Positions 1 to 5,663 of a DNA stretch of 7,318 nucleotides are shown piece by piece. The notes below the pieces were generated by a model, which was not told where the DNA came from, did no database searches, and was given only the letters and a program-made list of their open reading frames with translations. Numbering within the stretch: position 1 is the stretch's first letter; each line of letters opens with the position of its first letter. This DNA comes from Planctomycetota bacterium (GTDB lineage: Bacteria > Planctomycetota > MHYJ01 > JACQXL01 > JAVHLO01), in contig JAVHLO010000173.1 of NCBI GenBank assembly GCA_031082105.1, forward strand, positions 1-7,318. Direction: 5' to 3'. A program made the position numbers and the translations under genes.

Positions 1-17
1 AAGGCCGCAGCCGTGAT

Positions 18-50
18 CCCGACCGCAGTCGGGGCCCCTTTGCCAAGGGG
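18..50. repeat. two adjacent 6-bp-stem hairpins downstream of the FHA/CAP gene
   Basis: Two perfect stem-loops lie one base apart. Positions 18-23 (CCCGAC) pair with 28-33 (GTCGGG) around a CGCA loop, and 35-40 (CCCCTT) pair with 45-50 (AAGGGG) around a TGCC loop. They fall about 55-90 nt past the stop codon of the minus-strand gene ending at 106. Neither strand has a following U-tract, so these are not textbook intrinsic terminators. They could still slow RNA polymerase, protect the 3' end of the transcript or terminate weakly. The pairing is seen directly; the role is inferred. Confidence 0.45.
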
Positions 51-64
51 GACTTACGCCTCCC

Positions 65-99
65 ACTGCCTACTGCGGACTGCCTACTGCCTTCTGCCT
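65..99. repeat. degenerate 7-bp tandem repeat (ACTGCCT), five units
   Basis: Five consecutive heptamers can be read without gaps: ACTGCCT (65-71), ACTGCGG (72-78), ACTGCCT (79-85), ACTGCCT (86-92) and TCTGCCT (93-99). A more decayed copy continues to about 107 and touches the stop codon of the FHA/CAP gene. The array is in the 3' spacer of that gene. No protein, tRNA or known regulatory element explains it. Short heptameric arrays of this type (STRRs) are known between genes in other bacteria, notably filamentous cyanobacteria, but their function there is unsettled. Confidence 0.7.
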
Positions 100-105
100 A
101 CCGGC

Positions 106-3100
106 CTACTTCCCCGGCCCCTTCTTGCCGGCGTCCTTCTTCTCGGTCTCCAACTGGTCGGGTTTCTCGAAGTTCACGCCGCCCGCGCCGAAGTTCTGGG
201 TCCAGTATGCGCCGGCCTTGCCGACGCCCATCTCCGTGTGGCCGTCCATGAGGATATTGCGATGGTGGCCGGAGCTGTGGCACCAGCCTTCGTGGGCGCC
301 TTCGGGGTCCTCATGGCCGACGCAGATGTTCTCGCTCGCGCCGCCGCCGTAGCCCTCGAGCCCGACCCGGTCCGACGGGCTCTTCGTCTTCGGGTTGTCC
401 TGCTCGTGCGAAAGCCGGCCTACGGAGAGCATCCATTCCGAATGCTTGCGGGTCGCCCGGCCGAGCTTCTCGTTTATCGCCACGATCCGTCGGCCGAACA
501 TCTCGCGGTACTTGTTCGTTATCTTTATCTGTTCTTTCTCGACGGTGACGAGGCTCACGTTGGTCTTCTCGTTGAACTCCCACACCTTCTTGTTGTACTC
601 GAGTATCCCCGTCTCCGTGCCGTTCAGGCAGATGTTCTTGAGGTCGATGGACTGGTTGATCATCGCCATCAGCCCGACGATCTCCTCGTCCGATTGCGCC
701 TCGGCGCCGATGTCGGGCAGGTACTTCTCGTCGATCAGTTTTATTTTCGCGACGAGCTCCTGCACGTTCTTGTCGAGCTTGATCCCCTCGCCGGGCTTGT
801 TCCAGAGCTCGCGCACCCGCGCGACGAGCTTGTCGACGAACATCTGGACCACCTGCGCGTACTCCATCCCTTCCGATTTGATGATGTAGTTCTCGAGCTC
901 CTTCAGGGTCTCGGGGTCGAACTTCTGTTCGCCGAGCCACTTCTTGAAATCGGCCACGTGCCCCTTGTCGAACGGGTCCTGCTTGTACGGGTACGGGTAG
1001 CGCGGTTCGTCCATGATGATGGCGAGCGCCTGCTTGCGGCGGAGGTTCAACTCCTCTTTGAGCGCCTTTCGCTGGTCGACCGCGATCATGCTGGGGACGT
1101 GCTTGAGCGCGTTGAAGAGGAACGTCCTGCGTTCCGCAAGCCCGGCCGCGACCCGCTCCCTCGATGTGTCCTTGAACTCGGTCGTGAGGTCGGGCTGCGC
1201 CACGATCGCCTTGTAGTCGAGGAGCGCGGTCTCGACGACCTTCTCGTCGTTCTCCTTGAGGCGCGCGACGATCTTGTCGACGCGCCTGCGCAGCAGCGCG
1301 TACTGGTGCTCGACGGGCGTGTACCACGCGTTCTCGAAGAAGATGAACCCGTCCTTCGGCACGGGGATGCCGCGCCACCTGCCGATGAACGCATCGACAT
1401 CGGTCTTCTTTGCGGCGTCGGCCTTGACCACGTCCTGGAACGTCGCGCTCCCCTCGGTGGTCAGCTTGTTGTTGAAACAGTAGACGCCGAGGACGAAGCT
1501 CTGCTCGTTGGTGAACTTGCATCGCTTGTAGAGGTCATAGAACGTCTTGGCGGGGATGTTGAACCAGTGAAGCTTGACCATGCCGGATTCGTTGTTGAAC
1601 GAGATCTCGAGGCTTTCCGGCGTGGCCTTCTTGACGGTCCCCATGATTCCGCCGCCCAGCTCGTAGTCGCGCGTGGACAGCTTGCCCGAATTCACGCAGG
1701 TCACGAGGATTTCGAAGAGCTCCGCCTGGGCCTTGATATCCTGCGAGCGAAGCTCGAACTCCTTGCGTATCTCGGCGAGCTCGGGCGCGGAGAGGCGCTC
1801 GTTGATGATGTTGCGGTACATATCATAGGCCTGCGTGTACCGCTGGTTGCGGGCGAGCTCGTCGGCCTTGAGCGCGAGCTGGAGGCAGTCTTCGCGGGTC
1901 GCCCGGACCTTGGCGGAAAGGACATTCTCCTGCCCGCCCGCGGCGAGCGCATCGATGCCGCGGAGCTTTGATTGTATTTTGAAGTAGAAGACGGTCCCTT
2001 CGAACTTGGCGAGAGCGTCCTGGTAGATCTGGCGGGCGGAATCGTAATGCTCTTTGACCAGGAGGTCCTTGACCTCGGTGGCGATCTTGTCGAACGCCGC
2101 GCTCGCGGCCTCGGTGACCGCGCGGCGGTGCTCTTCGGCCTTCGCCACGACGGGCATCCCCTCGAACTCGATGGCGAACTTGCCGAGCACCCTTGAGGCC
2201 TCCGCGAAATCCCCCTTGGCCAGCGCATCCGTCACGGTCTTCACGCACTCGTCGAGCCTGGCTTCCGCGGCCTTTGCCACGGCCGCCCTGAGGTCCTTCG
2301 CCCGGGCGCTCGCCTTCTCGGCGGCTGGCGTATTGGGGTACTGTTCGGCGAGCGCTGCGTACTCGTTGGCGAGACGCGCCGGCTGATCCTCGAGGTCGCC
2401 GGCCATCTTGTCGACCACGCTCAGCTTGTTGCTCGCGATCTTCTCGTACTCGACCTGTTTCTTGATCTTGTCCAGGTACACTTTTGCCTGAGCCGCCTGC
2501 GTGGAGTTCGGGTACTTGGTCGTGAGTTCCTCGCAGAGGGTGAGACACTCCTGGTTGTTGCCGTCCTCCATGGCGGTGGTCGCATTCTCGTAGAGTTCCC
2601 TGGCCCGTTTTTCCGCCATGTATTCGTTGTAGTAGCCCTTGCCGACCGCGAGTACGATGATGACGATGATCAAGGCGGCGGCGATCGAGATGATCCGGCG
2701 GACGAGCTGCTGTTTTCGCCAGGCGGCGAGCGTATCGTCGGGCGCGTGCATGGGCAGAGGGGCGCTCGGTATGATCGGCGGCGGCGGTTCGGCGCCGGCT
2801 GCGCCCGCCGGCGCATGCGTGAAGACCGGCACTGGCGGGATCTGGGCGTGGACCGGCGCGCCGGGCGTTCCATGGACAGGACTCGGTACCGACTCGCCGA
2901 AGCGGATCGAGACCGCGCCGACCTCGATGATGTCGCCCTGGCTGAGGATATAGGTGTTGACCTTCGCGCCGTTCACGGACGTGCCGTTCGTGCTCTCGAG
3001 GTCCACCAGCTTGAACCCCTCCGGGATGCGCTCGATCTGACAGTGCAGCCGCGACGAGCGCGTCTCAAGCAACTGGATCGTATTCTCCGGGGACCTGCCC

Positions 3101-3183
3101 ATAGTGACGATCTGCGTGTTCGGCGTGATCTCGAAGACCCGCGCAGCGCCGCCTTCAACTATGTAGAGTTTCACAGTCTGCAT
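106..3183 (-). CDS. FHA - transmembrane - TPR-like - CAP/SCP domain protein
   Basis: This gene encodes 1025 residues. I chose the ATG at 3183 because GGAGG lies 7 nt upstream and the FHA fold begins immediately; an in-frame ATG at 3294 would add 37 residues with no visible domain. Residues about 5-97 form an FHA domain, with G29-R30, S44-x-x-H47 and the STNGT/NG signature at 64-72; this family binds phosphothreonine peptides. Residues 98-150 are a Pro/Ala-rich linker. A single hydrophobic span at about 164-181 follows the basic stretch WRKQQLVRR, suggesting cytoplasmic FHA and an exported remainder. Five TPR-like helical pairs cover about 193-483, with recurring YPN and FEG turns. About 498-620 looks beta-rich, and 620-900 is helical and charged. 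A CAP/SCP domain fills about 903-1000, with H926, E951 of the ENI motif, H973/H974 of GHHRNIL, and WTQNFG at 994-999. The product is probably an anchored signalling or envelope protein. The CAP function (peptidase, lipid-binding or structural) cannot be assigned. Confidence 0.9.
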   Translation of the reverse strand: MQTVKLYIVEGGAARVFEITPNTQIVTMGRSPENTIQLLETRSSRLHCQIERIPEGFKLVDLESTNGTSVNGAKVNTYILSQGDIIEVGAVSIRFGESVPSPVHGTPGAPVHAQIPPVPVFTHAPAGAAGAEPPPPIIPSAPLPMHAPDDTLAAWRKQQLVRRIISIAAALIIVIIVLAVGKGYYNEYMAEKRARELYENATTAMEDGNNQECLTLCEELTTKYPNSTQAAQAKVYLDKIKKQVEYEKIASNKLSVVDKMAGDLEDQPARLANEYAALAEQYPNTPAAEKASARAKDLRAAVAKAAEARLDECVKTVTDALAKGDFAEASRVLGKFAIEFEGMPVVAKAEEHRRAVTEAASAAFDKIATEVKDLLVKEHYDSARQIYQDALAKFEGTVFYFKIQSKLRGIDALAAGGQENVLSAKVRATREDCLQLALKADELARNQRYTQAYDMYRNIINERLSAPELAEIRKEFELRSQDIKAQAELFEILVTCVNSGKLSTRDYELGGGIMGTVKKATPESLEISFNNESGMVKLHWFNIPAKTFYDLYKRCKFTNEQSFVLGVYCFNNKLTTEGSATFQDVVKADAAKKTDVDAFIGRWRGIPVPKDGFIFFENAWYTPVEHQYALLRRRVDKIVARLKENDEKVVETALLDYKAIVAQPDLTTEFKDTSRERVAAGLAERRTFLFNALKHVPSMIAVDQRKALKEELNLRRKQALAIIMDEPRYPYPYKQDPFDKGHVADFKKWLGEQKFDPETLKELENYIIKSEGMEYAQVVQMFVDKLVARVRELWNKPGEGIKLDKNVQELVAKIKLIDEKYLPDIGAEAQSDEEIVGLMAMINQSIDLKNICLNGTETGILEYNKKVWEFNEKTNVSLVTVEKEQIKITNKYREMFGRRIVAINEKLGRATRKHSEWMLSVGRLSHEQDNPKTKSPSDRVGLEGYGGGASENICVGHEDPEGAHEGWCHSSGHHRNILMDGHTEMGVGKAGAYWTQNFGAGGVNFEKPDQLETEKKDAGKKGPGK

Positions 3184-3190
3184 TTCGGTT

Positions 3191-3195
3191 CCTCC
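3191..3195 (-). promoter_or_regulatory. Shine-Dalgarno site deciding the FHA/CAP start
   Basis: On the minus strand GGAGG stands 7 nt before the ATG at 3183. No comparable site precedes the longer in-frame ATG at 3294. This, together with the position of the FHA domain, supports the shorter protein. Confidence 0.75.
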
Positions 3196-3272
3196 ATTGT
3201 GGCTACGACAACACCAAGTAGGAATACACTGAGCAACTACCGTGCCAATGGCTGGTAGATTCGCATGCGTCC

Positions 3273-3281
3273 ATAATATCA
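3273..3281 (-). promoter_or_regulatory. possible extended -10 promoter for the FHA/CAP gene
   Basis: The minus strand reads TGATATTAT here: a TATTAT -10 hexamer (5 of 6 to TATAAT) preceded by the TGn extension. It sits in a locally AT-rich patch of an otherwise GC-rich region, about 90 nt before the ATG at 3183. No good -35 hexamer is found at 16-18 bp, which extended -10 promoters tolerate. The motif match is seen; promoter activity is inferred. Confidence 0.35.
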
Positions 3282-3536
3282 TTGGTGATAACAAGTTGGG
3301 ACGTGTGCGTCATCGTGCGTTGACCAGTCACAGCACTTTTCTGTAAAGCGGGCGTTACGCTCGGCGGCGTGTGTGGTAAGTCGTGCTGTTACAATGCGAT
3401 GTGATACGCAGACGGTGGAAACTCCGAAACACTGCATGTTCCGGTTTACATGATGGGCAAGAAGGGCTATGGACTGGCCGGGAAACATGGTCTTGAGCAA
3501 GACGCAGAGCCGCGGCGAACAGCCCGACCACGACCT

Positions 3537-3561
3537 CCAGCGGGAGGGCGTTTCCCGTTGG
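3537..3561. repeat. 9-bp-stem hairpin in the divergent spacer
   Basis: Positions 3537-3545 (CCAGCGGGA) pair with 3553-3561 (TCCCGTTGG) over nine base pairs, one a G-T wobble, around a 7-nt loop (GGGCGTT). It is the strongest short inverted repeat I found in this spacer. No T-tract follows it in either direction. It could be part of a structured leader or small RNA, a protein-binding site, or a decayed repeat. Confidence 0.45.
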
Positions 3562-3615
3562 CTGTCGGCAATCTGCAGTGCCACTTCGCTTCGTACCGAA
3601 TCAATCCGTGTCGAC

Positions 3616-3655
3616 TTGTGTTCGTCTGCGGCGTCGTTTGTGTTCATCCGCCTCC
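3616..3655. repeat. imperfect direct repeat, 22-bp period
   Basis: TTGTGTTCGTCTGCGGCG (3616-3633) and TTGTGTTCATCCGCCTCC (3638-3655) share the first eight bases exactly and several later ones, with a 22-bp offset. A related TCCGTGTCGAC stretch sits just before at 3605-3615. The block looks like a decayed short-repeat array rather than a coding sequence. Confidence 0.4.
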
Positions 3656-3686
3656 GTTCGTGCCTGCCTGCCGGTACTGCAATTCC

Positions 3687-3715
3687 TTGAAGATCCGGCC
3701 GGGACCTGCTAAGAT
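3687..3715 (+). promoter_or_regulatory. candidate sigma70-type promoter for plsY
   Basis: TTGAAG (3687-3692) and TAAGAT (3710-3715) are separated by exactly 17 bp; each matches 4 of 6 consensus bases. Initiation near 3722 would give a leader of about 58 nt before plsY. The -10 box is framed by an inverted repeat, CCTGC (3705-3709) and GCAGG (3717-3721), which could serve as an operator or hairpin. Motif and spacing are seen; function is inferred. Confidence 0.4.
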
Positions 3716-3779
3716 TGCAGGAGTGAAGCAGAGTCTCTCGAATTCGCAGTGAGTTTTATTTTGCAGACAGGTCGACGAG

Positions 3780-4493
3780 ATGGGTCACGGGCTCCTGATC
3801 GCTTTGGTCTGCATTCTCTCCAGCCTGCTCCTGGGCTCGATCCCGTTCGGGTACGTCGTGGCCAGGCTGGTGAAGGGGATCGACATCCGGAAGCACGGGA
3901 GCGGGAACATCGGCGCGACGAATGTCGGCAGGGTCGTTGGGCGACCATTCGGAATCCTCGTCTTCCTGCTTGATGGCGCGAAGGGGTTCTTTCCCGCCTT
4001 CCTGGCCGCGAGCGGTCCGATCCGGCTCGGTCTGGAGGGCCAAACGGAACTGATGGCCATTCTGCCGCTCTTGTGCGGCGCGGCCTGCGTCGTCGGGCAC
4101 ATGTGGCCGGTCTTCCTGAAGTTCAAGGGCGGCAAGGGCGTTGCCACCGCGCTGGGCGTCTTTCTAGCGGTCGCGACCGTTCCCGCTCTCATCGCATTCG
4201 GTGTGTGGGGCGCGGTCCTGGCGATCGGGCGGTACGTCTCTGTGGCCTCGATTACCGCGGCGGTGGCGTTGCCGGTCGCGTTCGCGCTGCTGCGCGGGGC
4301 TTCAACGCCGGACGACCGGAACACACTGGCTTTCTGCGGTCTGGCCGCGGCGGCGATGATACTCAAACACCGCGGCAACATCGGTCGCCTGCTGAAAGGA
4401 ACAGAGCCACGGATAGGAAGAACCCGGGCGGACAGCGGCGAGAAGAACGGTAACAGCAGGGGAAGCAACGTCGACAAGAAGCCGGCGATGTAG
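3780..4493 (+). CDS. plsY: acyl-phosphate:glycerol-3-phosphate acyltransferase PlsY
   Basis: PlsY is an integral inner-membrane enzyme that transfers an acyl group from acyl-phosphate to the 1-position of sn-glycerol 3-phosphate, giving lysophosphatidate, the first acylation in phospholipid synthesis. All three family motifs are present: GSGNIGATNVGR at 40-51, GHMWPVFLKFKGGKGVAT at 106-123 with the glycine-rich phosphate loop, and KHRGNIGRLLKGTE at 196-209. Hydrophobic spans lie at about 4-29, 55-78, 93-115, 124-150, 152-172 and 183-195. The protein has 237 residues, about 30 more than the commonly studied members, because of a polar tail after residue 212 rich in Arg, Lys, Ser, Asn and Gly. 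ATG 3780 is the only sensible start: an in-frame stop lies at 3750-3752. The ribosome binding site is weak. gpsA, which makes its substrate, follows 168 bp downstream on the same strand. Confidence 0.96.
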   Translation: MGHGLLIALVCILSSLLLGSIPFGYVVARLVKGIDIRKHGSGNIGATNVGRVVGRPFGILVFLLDGAKGFFPAFLAASGPIRLGLEGQTELMAILPLLCGAACVVGHMWPVFLKFKGGKGVATALGVFLAVATVPALIAFGVWGAVLAIGRYVSVASITAAVALPVAFALLRGASTPDDRNTLAFCGLAAAAMILKHRGNIGRLLKGTEPRIGRTRADSGEKNGNSRGSNVDKKPAM

Positions 4494-4519
4494 GAGACAG
4501 CTCCAGCTGCCGACCGCAC

Positions 4520-4543
4520 GAGCAGGAGCAGGAGCACGAGCAC
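4520..4543. repeat. 6-bp tandem repeat (GAGCAG/GAGCAC), four units
   Basis: Four contiguous hexamers read GAGCAG, GAGCAG, GAGCAC, GAGCAC, 27 bp past the plsY stop codon. It is purine-rich on the plus strand and lies outside any called gene. It may be a slippage product. Confidence 0.6.
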
Positions 4544-4566
4544 GGATCGGGAAGCTTGGTCGATCC
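4544..4566. repeat. inverted repeat in the plsY-gpsA spacer
   Basis: GGATCG (4544-4549) is the exact reverse complement of CGATCC (4561-4566), with an 11-nt loop that contains a HindIII-type AAGCTT palindrome. It abuts the hexamer array on one side and the AAAATCT array on the other. No T-tract follows on the plus strand, so it is not a clear terminator for plsY; it could be a binding site. Confidence 0.4.
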
Positions 4567-4594
4567 AAAATCTAAAATCTAAATTCTAAAATCG
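4567..4594. repeat. 7-bp tandem repeat (AAAATCT), four units
   Basis: Four contiguous heptamers: AAAATCT (4567-4573), AAAATCT (4574-4580), AAATTCT (4581-4587) and AAAATCG (4588-4594). This is a sharply AT-rich island about 70 bp upstream of gpsA in GC-rich surroundings. It could act as an easily melted or UP-like promoter element; TTGGTC (4557-4562) and TAAATT (4580-4585) are 17 bp apart but match the consensus poorly. The repeat is certain; the role is not. Confidence 0.7.
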
Positions 4595-4650
4595 ATATGC
4601 CTGTGCTGGCGGGCGCATGTTCGGGAACTATCAGCAACCAACGTACGTCC

Positions 4651-4655
4651 GGGAG
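4651..4655 (+). promoter_or_regulatory. Shine-Dalgarno site of gpsA
   Basis: GGGAG lies 6 nt before the ATG at 4662 and fixes the start, which is also where the dinucleotide-binding fold begins. gpsA therefore has its own strong initiation site and does not need coupling to plsY. Confidence 0.7.
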
Positions 4656-4661
4656 TGAAGA

Positions 4662-5663
4662 ATGCCACAATCCGTTTTCGTCCTCGGCGATGGCGGGTGG
4701 GGAACCGCGATCGCCATGCTGATGGCCAAGAACGGCCACAAGGTCCGGCTGTGGAGCGTCGACGAGCAGTACGCGCGCCAGGTCGCGCGCACCCGGGAGA
4801 ACCGCAAGTTCCTGCCGGGCGTGCGGGTGTCCGACCAGGTCGCGATCGTCTGGGATACGAGCGCGCTCGCGGACGCGGCCATGATGGTGATGGCGGTGCC
4901 GACGCAGTTCGCGCGCGCGGTGCTTTCGAAACTGGCGCCGTCGTTTCCGCGCCAGGTGGAGATCGTCTCGGTCGCGAAGGGGATTGAGAACGACACGCTC
5001 CTCCGTCCGAGCCAGGTGATTCGCGACGTGCTCGGCCGCGTGAAGGTGGGCGTCCTCTCCGGCCCGAGCCACGCGGAGGAGGTCGCGCGCGGCCTGCCCG
5101 CGTCGGTCGTCGCGGCTGCAGCGGACGATTCGTTCGCGAGTCGCATCCAGGCGCTGTTCATGGGCGAGCGGTTCAGGGTTTACACCAACACCGACGAGGT
5201 CGGTGTCGAGCTCGGCGGCGCGCTCAAGAACGTCATAGCGATCGCCGCGGGGATGTGCGACGGCATGAAGCTCGGCGACAACACGAAGAGCGCGCTGCTG
5301 GCGCGCGGGCTCGTCGAGATGGAGCGGCTCGGCGTCGCGCTCGGGGCGAGGCGGTCCACGTTCACCGGCCTTGCGGGCATCGGCGACCTCGTCACCACGT
5401 GCGTCAGCCCGTTCGGCAGGAACCGCGAGGTCGGATTGAAGATCGGGCAGGGGATGAAGCTCGCCGAGGTCCTGAAGTCCATGGAAAAAGTCGCGGAAGG
5501 CGTGTGGACCACGAAATCCGTGCACAGCCTTGCAAAGAAACAAGGCGTCCGGATGCCCATTGCGGAAGAGGTGTACGCGGTTCTCTTCGAAGACAAGCCC
5601 TCGCAGCAGGCATTGAAGGACCTCATGACCCGGCGCGCGAAATCGGAAGAGGAAGACCTCTAG
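4662..5663 (+). CDS. gpsA: NAD(P)-dependent glycerol-3-phosphate dehydrogenase GpsA
   Basis: This cytoplasmic enzyme reduces dihydroxyacetone phosphate to sn-glycerol 3-phosphate with NAD(P)H, supplying the backbone for PlsY and phospholipids. At 333 residues it has the usual family length. The nucleotide-binding loop is VLGDGGWGTAIA at 7-18; the more common form is GAGSWGTA, so Asp10 and Gly12 are variants within a still plausible GxGxxG fold. Other family signatures are VAKGIE at 104-109 with conserved Lys106, LSGPSHAEEVA at 132-142, ELGGALKNVIAIAAG at 183-197 with the expected catalytic Lys189, GDNTKSALLARG at 205-216, and GLAGIGDLVTTC at 236-247 followed by GRN at 252-254. The gene sits downstream of plsY on the same strand, a functionally coherent pair. 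Its stop codon overlaps that of the convergent DUF502 gene, so no spacer is left for a terminator. Confidence 0.97.
   Translation: MPQSVFVLGDGGWGTAIAMLMAKNGHKVRLWSVDEQYARQVARTRENRKFLPGVRVSDQVAIVWDTSALADAAMMVMAVPTQFARAVLSKLAPSFPRQVEIVSVAKGIENDTLLRPSQVIRDVLGRVKVGVLSGPSHAEEVARGLPASVVAAAADDSFASRIQALFMGERFRVYTNTDEVGVELGGALKNVIAIAAGMCDGMKLGDNTKSALLARGLVEMERLGVALGARRSTFTGLAGIGDLVTTCVSPFGRNREVGLKIGQGMKLAEVLKSMEKVAEGVWTTKSVHSLAKKQGVRMPIAEEVYAVLFEDKPSQQALKDLMTRRAKSEEEDL

Larger units (their letters stand above)
3184..3779. other. divergent 596-bp spacer without a convincing gene
   Basis: The FHA/CAP gene and plsY diverge from this stretch. The open frames inside it (a 122-codon minus frame at 3279-3647 and a 100-codon plus frame at 3450-3752) have no recognisable domain, good ribosome binding site or family-like composition, so I do not call them. 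I found no cloverleaf for a tRNA. It contains candidate promoters at both edges, a 9-bp-stem hairpin at 3537-3561 and an imperfect 22-bp direct repeat at 3616-3655. Its GC content is lower near the FHA/CAP edge. The rest holds nothing I can name. Confidence 0.6.

Noticed and set aside
65..99. CRISPR array
   Set aside because: Units are 7 bp and contiguous, with no spacers; this is a simple tandem repeat.
13..1971. 652-codon plus-strand open frame
   Set aside because: It runs antisense to the FHA/CAP gene, is rich in Leu, Val, Arg, Glu and Asp in a way typical of GC-rich complementary frames, and shows no domain or ribosome binding site. The opposite strand has clear FHA and CAP motifs.
3289..3294. 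TTGTTA as a -35 box for the minus-strand promoter
   Set aside because: It is only 10 bp from the TATTAT -10 hexamer, too close for a standard promoter; only the extended -10 reading is kept.
3279..3647. 122-codon minus-strand frame in the divergent spacer
   Set aside because: No recognisable domain, no good ribosome binding site, and it covers the short repeats and hairpin, which suggests chance openness.
3450..3752. 100-codon plus-strand frame upstream of plsY
   Set aside because: It covers the repeat block and candidate plsY promoter, has unusual Cys/Pro/Arg composition and no family resemblance.
4557..4585. possible gpsA promoter TTGGTC-N17-TAAATT
   Set aside because: The spacing is right but the hexamers match weakly and the -10 lies in the heptamer array, where such matches arise by composition.
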